Source: UBA5436 sp050951845 (GTDB lineage: Bacteria; Bacillota; Clostridia; Saccharofermentanales; DTU023). From it: 64,000 nucleotides of DNA. Below the pieces are notes generated by a model. That model saw only the letters and a list, made by a program, of their open reading frames with translations, ran no database searches and had not been told where the DNA came from. Position numbers and translations under genes: made by a program. Below are positions 1 through 8,482 of this stretch, piece by piece. Each line of letters opens with the position of its first letter. The first letter of the stretch is position 1. Location of the stretch: assembly GCA_050951845.1 (NCBI GenBank), contig JBMNJV010000001.1:372001-436000 (forward strand), written 5' to 3'.

Positions 1-514
1 TACAGTTATAAGTTTTCCTCATGGAACATGTACAACGGAAACAAAAATTTTCGAACTGAAAGATGCCATTTCCAAGGGAGCCTTGGAATGTGATGTAGTG
101 ATGAATGTCGGACGTTTTTTGTCCGGTGAATATGATTATGTAGTTAATGAATTGACAAAATTAGCTGAAATCTCTCATGAAAACAACATTATTTTAAAAG
201 TGATTTTTGAAAACCATTATTTAACAGATGAACAAATTGTTAAAGCCTGCCAATTAGCAAAAGAAGCAAATGTAGACTTCATTAAGACATCTACAGGATA
301 TGCCGCAAGCGGTGCGAAAATGCATGATTTGGAAATAATGGTTGCAAATGCTGAAGGAAGACAAGTCAAAGCGGCAGGCGGAGTCAGAACTTTGGATGAT
401 TGTTTGGCTATGCTGGCAATAGGAGTCACACGTGTCGGGACACGGGCATCTGAAGATATTATTTTGGAAGCGCAAAAGCGCTTTGAAAACGGCACTCTAA
501 ACGTAGATCAATAA
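1..514 (+). CDS. DeoC-family aldolase, 5' partial
   Basis: C-terminal part of a class I (Schiff-base) aldolase of the deoxyribose-phosphate aldolase family; the reading frame is open back to base 2, so the true start lies left of the window. The visible part begins at the DeoC-type VISFPHG strand. It keeps the conserved Asp of ECDVVMNVG, the Schiff-base Lys in FIKTSTGY and the second active-site Lys in VKAAGGVRT, so it should be active. The family cleaves or forms C-C bonds between an aldehyde and a phosphorylated aldehyde in the cytoplasm. It sits 40 bp before an FGGY kinase, probably in the same transcript, and is paralogous to the second DeoC at 2338. Substrate unknown; classic deoxyribose 5-phosphate is possible but the neighbours (no DeoD or DeoB) argue for another sugar phosphate. 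Confidence 0.88.
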   Translation, partial: TVISFPHGTCTTETKIFELKDAISKGALECDVVMNVGRFLSGEYDYVVNELTKLAEISHENNIILKVIFENHYLTDEQIVKACQLAKEANVDFIKTSTGYAASGAKMHDLEIMVANAEGRQVKAAGGVRTLDDCLAMLAIGVTRVGTRASEDIILEAQKRFENGTLNVDQ

Positions 515-554
515 AGATTTTTAATCTGTTTCAAGGATAAATGTGGAGGTCAAT

Positions 555-2105
555 GTGAGTTCGAAAATAATCGCCTGGGATCTTGGAACCGGCGGAAATA
601 AAGCGTCGCTATATGATGAAAAAGGAAATTGTCTAGCCTCTGACTTTCATTCTTATGATACATATTATCCCAATCACGGCTGGCACGAGCAAAAGCCTGA
701 AGATTGGTGGAATGCAATTGTTCAGAGCACAAAAAAGCTATTGCAGAGAACAGGTGTAGATAAAAAAGAAATAATTGCATGTGGTATTTCAGGACATAGT
801 CTTGGAGCAGTTCCGATCGGCAAGAATGGAGAATTACTGCGAGAGAAAACTCCTATTTGGTCTGATGGGAGAGCTGATAAACAAGCATCAGAATTCTTTG
901 AAAAATATGATGAAGAAAAATGGTATAACCTGACAGGAAATGGTTTTACAGCGGCCTTTTATACAGCGTTTAAAATACTCTGGTATCGTGAAAATGAACC
1001 TGAGATGTATAATGCCATATATAAAGTAATAGGAACGAAAGACTATGTTAATTTCAGATTAACAGGAAAAATATATACAGATCCGTCGTATGCATCCGGT
1101 TGCGGTGTCTGGGATTTAAATAAATGGGAGTATAGCTCAGAGTTAATTGAAGCCATGGGATTACCCGCAGACATTTTCCCGGAGATTGTTAAATCAACGG
1201 ATGTTATAGGGCTGATATTACCTGAAGTAGCGGAGGAATTAGGTTTATCTGATAATGTTTCAGTTGTATGCGGCGGTGTTGATAACTCGTGTATGGCATT
1301 AGGAGCAAAAGCATTTAAAAACGGCCGCATGTATAATTCTTTAGGATCCTCTTCATGGATTGCCGTTTCATCAGATAAACCGTTGTTGGACAGTGCGGTC
1401 AGACCATATGTTTTTGCCCATGTAGTACCCGGGCAATTTGCATCGGCATTATGCTTAACTGCAGGCGGAACAGCATTCCGCTGGTACAGAGATCAACTGG
1501 GCAGAGAATTTACAAAAGAAGCGGAAGCTGCCGGTAAAGATCCCTATGACTTGATGACTCAAGAAGCGGAAAACTCTCCTCTCGGTGCAAACCGCTTGAT
1601 TTTCAATCCCAGCCTGGGTGGCGGAATGCCCATGAATAAAAGCTATAATTTACGTGGCGGATATGTAGGTTTAGACTTGATTCATACCAGATCGGATATT
1701 ATTCGGGCTACGATGGAAGGTATTTCATTAGGTTTAAGATCATGTCTTGAAGCTTTAGCAGAACTGACTGAACTTGACAATGAAATGCTGATTGTAGGCG
1801 GCGGTTCAAGAAGCGATCTGTGGCAGCAAATATATGCCGATATTTACAAAATGAAAATTGTCAAAACAAACATTGATCAACAAGCTGCAGCTCTTGGTGC
1901 AGCTACATGTGCAGCAATAGGTGTCGGCATTTGGGATGATTTTGAAATAATTGATTCACTGCATATTTTGGAGAAAACCGTAGAACCGATCAAAGCACAT
2001 TCAGATTTTTATGATAAATTAATGAAAGTCTACAATGAAGTCACGGATTATTTTTGTGATATCGGTGACTTGTTAGTTTCTGAAATTCCGAATTCTCCAA
2101 ACTAA
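555..2105 (+). CDS. FGGY-family carbohydrate kinase (xylulokinase-like)
   Basis: ATP-dependent kinase of the FGGY family, which phosphorylates keto-sugars or polyols in the cytoplasm. The N-terminal phosphate-binding motif WDLGTGGNKASL, the hinge motif KDYVNFRLTGK, the catalytic Asp in CGGVDNSC (about residue 243) and the C-terminal LIVGGGSRSDLW adenosine motif are all present; about 516 residues is normal for the family. An in-frame GTG also exists at 543, but GGAGGT at 545-550 is well placed for the GTG at 555, which I prefer. It lies between two DeoC-type aldolases, suggesting kinase then aldolase in one pathway. A hairpin terminator follows at once (2112-2178). Specificity cannot be read from sequence. 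Confidence 0.85.
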   Translation: MSSKIIAWDLGTGGNKASLYDEKGNCLASDFHSYDTYYPNHGWHEQKPEDWWNAIVQSTKKLLQRTGVDKKEIIACGISGHSLGAVPIGKNGELLREKTPIWSDGRADKQASEFFEKYDEEKWYNLTGNGFTAAFYTAFKILWYRENEPEMYNAIYKVIGTKDYVNFRLTGKIYTDPSYASGCGVWDLNKWEYSSELIEAMGLPADIFPEIVKSTDVIGLILPEVAEELGLSDNVSVVCGGVDNSCMALGAKAFKNGRMYNSLGSSSWIAVSSDKPLLDSAVRPYVFAHVVPGQFASALCLTAGGTAFRWYRDQLGREFTKEAEAAGKDPYDLMTQEAENSPLGANRLIFNPSLGGGMPMNKSYNLRGGYVGLDLIHTRSDIIRATMEGISLGLRSCLEALAELTELDNEMLIVGGGSRSDLWQQIYADIYKMKIVKTNIDQQAAALGAATCAAIGVGIWDDFEIIDSLHILEKTVEPIKAHSDFYDKLMKVYNEVTDYFCDIGDLLVSEIPNSPN

Positions 2106-2111
2106 AATCTT

Positions 2112-2178
2112 AATGCTCCATTAACTCTGTTTTAACTTCAGAAAAGTATAATTAGAAGAGTTATGGAGCATTTTTTTA
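2112..2178 (+). terminator. Rho-independent terminator after the FGGY kinase
   Basis: Inverted repeat: the left arm at 2112-2128 (AATGCTCCATTAACTCT) pairs with a right arm beginning at 2157, with one bulged base, and is followed by seven T. It separates the first aldolase-kinase transcript from the second DeoC gene. Confidence 0.85.
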
Positions 2179-2241
2179 TTATTTGATCCGGGGTCAGAAC
2201 TATATCGGATTGTTCATTTTAGATTATTTTTATTACGAATA

Positions 2242-2270
2242 TTTACCACACTAATCGGATGTGATAAAGT
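2242..2270 (+). promoter_or_regulatory. Candidate promoter for the second DeoC transcript
   Basis: TTTACC (2242-2247), a 17-bp spacer and TAAAGT (2265-2270) precede the gene starting at 2338. Each box matches four of six consensus bases, so this is only a plausible site, supported by the terminator just upstream that makes a new promoter necessary. Confidence 0.3.
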
Positions 2271-2337
2271 ATTAATGTAAATACAAACAATCAAAGAAGC
2301 GGTTAGTTTTGTTTTTTGATGAAAAAAGGGGAAATAT

Positions 2338-3009
2338 ATGAAAGCACAAGATGCAGCAAGATTGATAGATATCAGTTGTGTCAGAACTCATAACACATAT
2401 CAGGAGATTTTTGAGATGGCTCAGCTTGGTAAGAAGTATGGTTTTATAAATGTTCATGTATTGCCTGCCTGGGTTTCCACTCTTGTTGATCTGATGAAAG
2501 ATGTTGACAATGTTTATGTTGGCGCGCCTGTCGGTTTTCCCGGCGGTGGTCATAAATCGAATATAAAACTGCTGGAGGCCAAATCGTTAATAGATGACGG
2601 TGTGCAAGAGATGGATATCGTTATGAATGTCGGAAAGTTTAAAAGCAAAGAATATGACTATGTTTTTAATGAATTAAAAGACATTATTGAATTTGCACAG
2701 GGAAAAGTAAGAAGAACAAAGGTTATCATTGAAATTAATGCGCTAAATGATGAAGAAATGTTGAAAGCATGTCAGCTGGTTATTGATAGCGGTGCAGATT
2801 ATATAAAAACCGGAACAGGCTGGATTCCCGGTGATGCGAATATTGAGAGGGTAAAGCTGATCAAACAGTATTGTAAAGACCAAATCAAAGTAAAAGTAGC
2901 AGGAGGGATCCGAACTCGTGAGGATTTCATCAATTTGATAGATTTAGGTGTTGAGAGAATGGGCATAAACACCAAATCAGCAATAGAGATCGTAGAATCA
3001 TTCATATAA
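2338..3009 (+). CDS. DeoC-family aldolase (second copy)
   Basis: Complete 223-residue class I aldolase of the DeoC/deoxyribose-phosphate aldolase family; about 220-250 residues is typical. The active-site residues are present: Asp in QEMDIVMNVG, Schiff-base Lys in DYIKTGTGW and Lys in VKVAGGIRT. The start ATG follows a GGGG-type ribosome site. It resembles the partial aldolase at the left edge (EYDYV.NEL and KACQL segments are shared), so the two arose by duplication and may form a mixed oligomer or act on sequential or different substrates. It heads a run with the AroE-like dehydrogenase, cupin isomerase and 2-hydroxyacid dehydrogenase. Function is inferred only to the level of an aldolase of a phosphorylated sugar. 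Confidence 0.88.
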   Translation: MKAQDAARLIDISCVRTHNTYQEIFEMAQLGKKYGFINVHVLPAWVSTLVDLMKDVDNVYVGAPVGFPGGGHKSNIKLLEAKSLIDDGVQEMDIVMNVGKFKSKEYDYVFNELKDIIEFAQGKVRRTKVIIEINALNDEEMLKACQLVIDSGADYIKTGTGWIPGDANIERVKLIKQYCKDQIKVKVAGGIRTREDFINLIDLGVERMGINTKSAIEIVESFI

Positions 3010-3109
3010 TTTTTAAATAATTCATATGAAAAGTCAGAGAAAACAAATTGCTTTTCAGATTCAAGGCAAGTTTTATTATTTAGATTAACATTAGATTCTT
3101 AGGTGCAAA

Positions 3110-4090
3110 ATGAAACAAATTATTTCTTATAAAGTAGATCAAGAAAACTTCAGCATACCTGCTGCAAAAAAGAAAACGTTGTATTTTATCGGTGTGACAA
3201 CCGGACAATCGTCAATAATGAAAATTTTCCCGGAGTGGGCAAAATGTTTAAATCTGGATTCCGATATTGTAGGAATAGATATTAATATACATGAAGCTCC
3301 TGAAGTTTATAGAAATGTAGTAAATTTTATCAAGCATGATCCCTGTTCTTTAGGTGCACTGGTAACTACGCATAAATTAGATTTATTTGATGCCTGTTCA
3401 GATTTATTCGAATATCTGGATCCATATGCACAAATGTTTAATGAACTTTCAAGCATATCGAAACTGAATGGTGAATTAAGAGGTCATGCCAAGGATCCCA
3501 TTTCCAGCGGATATGCGATGGATGATTTTGTTCCCGCGAATTGGTGGTCGGATCATCAAGGTGATTTCTGTGTTATGGGAGCGGGCGGCAGTGCAATATC
3601 GATGGGATCAGTTCTGATGAGAGAGGAAAACAAAGGTAATTATCCGAAAAGAATCATCGTAACAAACAGATCTGAACCGCGTTTAATTGAAATTGAAAAA
3701 ATATTTGAAAAACTTGATCCGGGAGGAATAGAGTTTGAGTATCATCTCTGCCCGGAAAGTGTAAAAAATGACGAAGTGGTGAGGAGTTTGAGTCCTTATT
3801 CCGTAGTAGTAAATGCGACGGGATTAGGTAAAGACAGACCGGGTTCGCCGACTTCGGATCATGTAGTTTTTCCTGAAAACTCATTGATCTGGGAAATTAA
3901 TTACCGGGGTGAACTGGATTTTATGCATCAGGCATTAGCGCAGGAAAAATCTCGCAATCTGCATATAGAGGATGGCTGGCGATATTTTATTTACGGGTGG
4001 ACGGAAGTAATTTCGGAAGTATTTCACATAGAAATCAAAGGTGAAATTTTGGATCAACTTGATAATATAGCGAAACGATTCCAAACATAA
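3110..4090 (+). CDS. Shikimate dehydrogenase-like NAD(P) oxidoreductase
   Basis: 326-residue protein with the two-domain plan of the AroE family: an N-terminal substrate domain (about 20-130) with the catalytic Lys in VTTHK (AroE has VTIPHK), the Asp partner in GHAKDPISSG, and a Rossmann domain with the glycine-rich VMGAGGSAISMG (about 155-170) followed by VTNRSE. It is about 50 residues longer than ordinary AroE and diverges around the catalytic Lys, where the usual Pro is missing. With sugar aldolases and isomerases around it and no aromatic pathway genes, it probably oxidises or reduces a sugar-derived hydroxy/keto compound rather than shikimate. That role is inference from context. Confidence 0.75.
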   Translation: MKQIISYKVDQENFSIPAAKKKTLYFIGVTTGQSSIMKIFPEWAKCLNLDSDIVGIDINIHEAPEVYRNVVNFIKHDPCSLGALVTTHKLDLFDACSDLFEYLDPYAQMFNELSSISKLNGELRGHAKDPISSGYAMDDFVPANWWSDHQGDFCVMGAGGSAISMGSVLMREENKGNYPKRIIVTNRSEPRLIEIEKIFEKLDPGGIEFEYHLCPESVKNDEVVRSLSPYSVVVNATGLGKDRPGSPTSDHVVFPENSLIWEINYRGELDFMHQALAQEKSRNLHIEDGWRYFIYGWTEVISEVFHIEIKGEILDQLDNIAKRFQT

Positions 4091-4163
4091 AGCAGAGAGA
4101 AAACTTGCTGCTTTGCAAAATAGAAACACAATATTTTTACAGTAAAGATGAAGGTAAAAAATT

Positions 4164-4751
4164 ATGAAAAATTCAGACTTATTTGATTACGTTAAAGGAT
4201 TTACATGTGATTTTGATTTAAAAACCGGAATTTCCGAGGTTGCAATTTCCACTAAAAGATATTTATCTCAAATGAGGGGCATGTATAATGATGAGATTGC
4301 ATACGAAGAAGCCTTGAAAGAAAATAATGCGGTTGTGTATGAATTTTATGAAATGGGTTTCCCGGAAACTGATTCACACATCGGGATGGGAACATCCATA
4401 ACATATCCCGGAAAAATAGGTAATGAATATTATTTCACCAAAGGTCATTTCCACACAATTCTTGATACTGCGGAATCTTATTACGGATTATCAGGTGAAG
4501 GGTATATGCTGTTGGAAAATCCGGAAGGCGACTGGAGATTTTTACCGATAAGGCCGGGTGTGGCAGTTTATGTGCCTCCGCGATATGCTCATCGCACAAT
4601 TAACACCGGATCTTCACCTCTAGTCACCTTTTTTTCTTATCGGGCAGATGCGGGTCATGACTATAAAACAATCGAAACCAAAGGATATAGAAAAATTCTT
4701 GTTGAGATGAAGGGGATTCCCACAGTTATGGACAATCCCAGATGGAAATAA
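4164..4751 (+). CDS. Cupin-type (archaeal-like) phosphoglucose isomerase family
   Basis: 195-residue cupin of the metal-dependent glucose-6-phosphate isomerase family known from Archaea (Pyrococcus PGI) and scattered bacteria. The metal set is visible: TKGHFH gives His95 and His97, Glu104 lies in TAESYYG, and His143 in PPRYAHRT, the same spacing as the archaeal enzyme. The GEGYMLLE strand is also characteristic. It would interconvert an aldose 6-phosphate and ketose 6-phosphate, or a related phosphorylated sugar. The stop is one base before the next ATG, so it is cotranscribed and probably translationally coupled with the 2-hydroxyacid dehydrogenase. Confidence 0.87.
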   Translation: MKNSDLFDYVKGFTCDFDLKTGISEVAISTKRYLSQMRGMYNDEIAYEEALKENNAVVYEFYEMGFPETDSHIGMGTSITYPGKIGNEYYFTKGHFHTILDTAESYYGLSGEGYMLLENPEGDWRFLPIRPGVAVYVPPRYAHRTINTGSSPLVTFFSYRADAGHDYKTIETKGYRKILVEMKGIPTVMDNPRWK

Positions 4752-4752
4752 T

Positions 4753-5709
4753 ATGAAAATTTTAGTTACACCGACATCATTTCAAAAGCAAAGTAAAAAT
4801 CCTGCTTTAAGTAAATTACTGTCCTACTCCGAAGATATTGTATTTAATGAAAAGAAGCGTCCGTTGGAAGAAGATGAATTAATCAGCTTGATAGGCGATT
4901 GTGACGGTTATATTGCGGGATTGGATAATATTACCGAAAAGGTAATGCTCTCCGCACCGAAACTGAAAGTAATCTCGAGATACGGTGTAGGCATTGACAG
5001 GGTAGATATTAAAGCTGCTTCAAAAAGAGGAATCATTGTGACAAACACGCCGAATTCCAATTCACAGGCAGTTGCGGAATTAGCGATTGCTTCTATGTTT
5101 GTACTTGCCAGAAATCTGGTCAAACTGAACAATACTACTAAAGATGGCCAATGGGTCAGAAGTAACGGAATTGAGCTTGCTGAAAAAACTCTGGGAATTC
5201 TCGGCATCGGTGCTATCGGCAGCAGAGTTGCCAAAATGGCAAAAGGGCTGGGAATGGAAGTTGTAGCTGTAGATCCGTACGGAGATGCAGCTTTTTGCAA
5301 AAAAATCGGTATAGAACTATTAAAAAACAATGATGAATTATATGAAATTTCAGATTTTATCAGTTTACATTTACCGTTATTAGATTCAACTTACCATATT
5401 ATTGATTCTGAAGTTTTTTCTAAAATGAAAAAGGGAGCTTATTTAATCAATGTGTCCAGAGGCGGATTAATTGATGAAGGTGCAGCTTATCAGGCTTTGC
5501 AAAGCGGTTCCTTAGCAGGATTGGCGCTTGATGCATTTGAAGCGGAACCGCCTGAATCGTCACCGCTTCTTTCTTTAGATAATGTATTTGTTACACCGCA
5601 TACCGGCGCTCACACAATAGAATCTACCAACTTGATGGGACAAATGGCGGTTGACAATTTAATTTCAGTTTTAGAGAACAAACCCTGCCGGTATATAGTC
5701 AACAAGTAA
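4753..5709 (+). CDS. D-isomer-specific 2-hydroxyacid dehydrogenase
   Basis: 318-residue NAD-dependent dehydrogenase of the phosphoglycerate/D-lactate dehydrogenase family. The Rossmann motif is GILGIGAIGSRVAKMAKGLG (about residues 145-165). The catalytic Arg is in NVSRGGLIDE, Glu in DAFEAEPP and His in TPHTGAHT. There is no C-terminal ACT regulatory domain, so it is the short form common in catabolic clusters, interconverting a 2-oxoacid or hydroxypyruvate-like product with a 2-hydroxyacid. It is one base from the cupin isomerase and convergent with the GntR gene; no clear terminator is seen in the 70-bp gap between them. Exact substrate unknown. Confidence 0.87.
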   Translation: MKILVTPTSFQKQSKNPALSKLLSYSEDIVFNEKKRPLEEDELISLIGDCDGYIAGLDNITEKVMLSAPKLKVISRYGVGIDRVDIKAASKRGIIVTNTPNSNSQAVAELAIASMFVLARNLVKLNNTTKDGQWVRSNGIELAEKTLGILGIGAIGSRVAKMAKGLGMEVVAVDPYGDAAFCKKIGIELLKNNDELYEISDFISLHLPLLDSTYHIIDSEVFSKMKKGAYLINVSRGGLIDEGAAYQALQSGSLAGLALDAFEAEPPESSPLLSLDNVFVTPHTGAHTIESTNLMGQMAVDNLISVLENKPCRYIVNK

Positions 5710-5781
5710 ATTCCGGAACGATGTTTTTCTTACCGGCGCTGAAGATCAGGTTTAAGGGGTAAGAGGATAATAAGATACGGA

Positions 5782-6540
5782 CTATGTACGAAATAATTCT
5801 ACATAAAATTTTGTTTTATCACCTCGATATCGGGCGATTGAATATTCGACCGGAATTTCCGACTCTGTATAGACGATAGATTTTACCAGACAAATCGGCT
5901 GATTTAATTCTATATTCAGGTAATTTGCTTCATCTGCTCTTGCAGGTACGGCTTCAATCTCCCGTTTGGCATGATAGACATCAGTATGATATTTTCTGGA
6001 AAGGAGATCATAGAGAGAATTGTTTACCAAATCTTCAGTTTGAAGATTTTTATATTTTTTATAAGATAAATAGGTATCGAGATATACAATGGGAGTTTCG
6101 TCAGAAAAACGCAGTCTTTCCAAATGAAGCAAAGAATCTTTTCGAGATATACCCAAAGCTGAATTGATTTCGTCGATTCCGTCAATTTTTCTCAGATTTT
6201 TGACTTCTGTTCGGGGAATATTGCCCCGATTAATCAATTCTTCGTTAAAACTTTCTAATTTGCTGAAAAAGTAATCAGTAAATTTAGGTTTCGAAATAAA
6301 CGTTCCGATTCCCCTGTTGCGAATTAAATATCCGTCTTCGGCAAGAGATGTTAATGCTTGTCTTACTGTCGGCCGGCTGATATTCAGGTATTCAGTAATC
6401 TCATTTTCGGTAGGCAGCATATCGCCTACTTTTAAGATTTCACTATTAATCATTTCAATGATATTGGTTTTTAATTGATAATATAGCGGGATCGGGATAT
6501 CTCTGTTTATTTGCAGATGACTTAAAATGTTTTTGCTCAT
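5782..6540 (-). CDS. GntR-family (HutC/UTRA) transcriptional regulator
   Basis: 252-residue regulator: N-terminal winged helix-turn-helix (about 10-75, with LPTENEITEYLNISRPTVRQAL and GIGTFI) followed by a UTRA ligand-binding domain (about 95-245, SLLHLERLRFSDETPIVYLDTYL). HutC-subfamily members usually sense a sugar phosphate or similar effector and repress a neighbouring catabolic operon. It is divergent from the RbsACB importer at 6974 and convergent with the DeoC/cupin group, so either or both may be its targets. A short palindrome at 6574-6586, just upstream of its own start, is a candidate operator. Confidence 0.9.
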   Translation of the reverse strand: MSKNILSHLQINRDIPIPLYYQLKTNIIEMINSEILKVGDMLPTENEITEYLNISRPTVRQALTSLAEDGYLIRNRGIGTFISKPKFTDYFFSKLESFNEELINRGNIPRTEVKNLRKIDGIDEINSALGISRKDSLLHLERLRFSDETPIVYLDTYLSYKKYKNLQTEDLVNNSLYDLLSRKYHTDVYHAKREIEAVPARADEANYLNIELNQPICLVKSIVYTESEIPVEYSIARYRGDKTKFYVELFRT

Positions 6541-6573
6541 AACAAATCCTTTATTGTATGTGATGTTAATCTG

Positions 6574-6586
6574 CTAGAATATCTAG
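6574..6586. promoter_or_regulatory. Candidate GntR operator palindrome
   Basis: CTAGA-ATA-TCTAG, a perfect 5-bp-arm palindrome 34 bp upstream of the GntR start in the divergent region. It does not fit the textbook HutC-type GTnTAnAC core, so it is only suggestive. Confidence 0.25.
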
Positions 6587-6801
6587 ATAAAACAGAATAA
6601 AAAACCATTGGGATGATCTATTTATTATAGCATAATTGTTATTTTACAGCTAGTTTTTATGCTGAATGCACAATTTTAATAAAAATGTAACTCAAACAAT
6701 AAATCAAGCGAATTAACGCAGAATGCATATAATCGCATATAATATTATGTTAAAATGTATTATTATATTAAAATGTTAATGTTATGAAATAGTGTAAAAT
6801 A

Positions 6802-6830
6802 TTGAAAAAGTTGTAATAACAAGATATTAT
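6802..6830 (+). promoter_or_regulatory. Sigma-A-like promoter for the RbsACB importer operon
   Basis: TTGAAA at 6802-6807, exactly 17 bp spacer, TATTAT at 6825-6830; five of six matches in the second box. Predicted start near 6837, leaving a leader of roughly 135 bases before the ATG at 6974. Confidence 0.6.
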
Positions 6831-6973
6831 ATTAATGTTGAAAAATCGGAATATCTAAAATGAGGACGCTGAAGTCATTTTATTGTATTGAATTCACAAA
6901 GAAATGAATTCAGATTTCTTCAATGCTTGTCTGAAGATTTTTTATGGTATATTCTGGAACTTTAGGAGGGGGA

Positions 6974-8473
6974 ATGAGCGAATATTTAGTTGAAATGAAG
7001 CAGATCAACAAAGCCTTTTCAGGTGTCAAAGCGCTGGAAGATGTTGATTTCAATTTAAAGCCGGGTGAGGTAATGGCACTGCTTGGTGAAAACGGTGCAG
7101 GAAAATCCACCCTGATGAAAATTCTTAGTGGTGTAATCAATAGAGACTCAGGATCTGTAAAAGTATTTGGCAAAGAAGTCGGTGATTTGGATACTAAAGA
7201 AGCTCAGAAATTAGGAATATCAATTATTCACCAGGAATTGAATATGTGTCCCGATCTTACAATTGCCGAAAACATCTTTTTAGGTAACGAAATTGTCAAC
7301 AGGGGTCTTATTGATCGTAATGCAATGAATCAGAAAACCAGAGAGTTTCTGGAGAGACTCGGTTTGGAAATTGATCCGGAGATCCTGGTCGGAGACTTAT
7401 CAGTTTCGGTTCAACAATTGGTTGAAATAGCAAAAGCTCTCTCCTTTGATGCAAAGGTCGTAATAATGGACGAACCTACTTCAGCACTTACTTCCGCAGA
7501 AATAGAACGGCTTTTTAAAATTATCCAAGACATGAAAGATAACGGTTGCGGTGTAGTCTATATTTCTCACAGACTTGAAGAGCTGGCTCACATTACGGAC
7601 AGAGTTACTATTTTACGTGACGGGAAATTTGTGATAGAAGGTGAGTTTTCTGATTTCACTTTAGACAGAATTATTACGAACATGGTCGGCAGAGAAATTA
7701 CCGAACAATTTCCGAGAGATCCCGGAGTAAGACAGGAAAAAATATTCTCTGTGAAGAATTTGAGTAATGGTAAAAGGGTAAAAGATGTCAGCTTTGACCT
7801 TTATGCCGGAGAAGTTCTGGGAATTGCCGGTTTGATGGGTGCGGGAAGAACCGAAACAACTCGCTGCATTTTCGGAGTGGAGCATCTGGATAGCGGAGAA
7901 ATCTATTTAGAGGGTAAAAAAATATCAATAAACGGACCCAGTGATGCGATAGCGGAAGGAATCGTTCTGATTCCGGAAGACAGAAAAAAAGACGGACTGG
8001 CGACGGAATTAAGCATTAATGATAATCTGGCATTACCGAATTTGGATTTAGTTTCAAATAAACTCGGTGTTATCAATCAAAACAAAGAAAAAAATCTTGT
8101 GGATAGTGCTATTAAGAACTTTAATGTAAAATTAGCAAGCAAAGGTGATAACGCTTCAAGTCTGTCCGGCGGAAACCAACAAAAGATTGTCATAGGCAAA
8201 TGGTTGTCCAGAGAATCAAAGGTAATCATCTTTGATGAACCTACAAGAGGCATCGATGTCGGATCAAAGGTTGAAATTTATAATTTGATTAACGATTTGA
8301 AAAAACAAGGTGTCGGAGTATTGGTCGTTTCATCTGAAATGCCGGAAGTAATGGGTATAAGTGACAGAATAATCGTTATGTGTGATGGTAAAGTTACCGG
8401 AGAATACATGCACGATGAAGCCACGGAAGACAAAATCATGGCCGATGCAACAGCCTTTGAAATAAAAAAATAG
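6974..8473 (+). CDS. Sugar ABC transporter ATP-binding protein, RbsA type
   Basis: About 499-residue double-NBD ATPase that energises a monosaccharide importer at the inner face of the membrane. NBD1 has Walker A GENGAGKST, Walker B VIMDEPTSAL and H-loop YISHRLEE; NBD2 has the usual degenerate P-loop (LMGAGRTE), the LSGGNQQK signature and IFDEPTRGIDVG. I place the start at ATG 6974 because AGGAGGGGG lies directly before it; an in-frame ATG 30 bases earlier has no ribosome site. It is first in an A-C-B operon with a 9-bp gap to the permease, divergent from GntR. The sugar is unknown; downstream lyxose isomerase and xylulokinase suggest a pentose or ketose. Confidence 0.93.
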   Translation: MSEYLVEMKQINKAFSGVKALEDVDFNLKPGEVMALLGENGAGKSTLMKILSGVINRDSGSVKVFGKEVGDLDTKEAQKLGISIIHQELNMCPDLTIAENIFLGNEIVNRGLIDRNAMNQKTREFLERLGLEIDPEILVGDLSVSVQQLVEIAKALSFDAKVVIMDEPTSALTSAEIERLFKIIQDMKDNGCGVVYISHRLEELAHITDRVTILRDGKFVIEGEFSDFTLDRIITNMVGREITEQFPRDPGVRQEKIFSVKNLSNGKRVKDVSFDLYAGEVLGIAGLMGAGRTETTRCIFGVEHLDSGEIYLEGKKISINGPSDAIAEGIVLIPEDRKKDGLATELSINDNLALPNLDLVSNKLGVINQNKEKNLVDSAIKNFNVKLASKGDNASSLSGGNQQKIVIGKWLSRESKVIIFDEPTRGIDVGSKVEIYNLINDLKKQGVGVLVVSSEMPEVMGISDRIIVMCDGKVTGEYMHDEATEDKIMADATAFEIKK

Positions 8474-8482
8474 GAGATAAGT

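Larger units (their letters stand above)
6541..6973. other. AT-rich divergent intergenic region
   Basis: About 430 bp without a gene between GntR and the importer. It is extremely AT-rich, contains the palindrome at 6574-6586, two GCATATAAT direct repeats near 6720-6740, and the promoter at 6802-6830. I see no RNA gene or riboswitch-like structure in it. Confidence 0.5.

Noticed and set aside
6541..6973. Riboswitch or small RNA in the long leader of the RbsACB operon
   Set aside because: I found no stable paired elements or known riboswitch motifs; only a promoter and AT-rich DNA.
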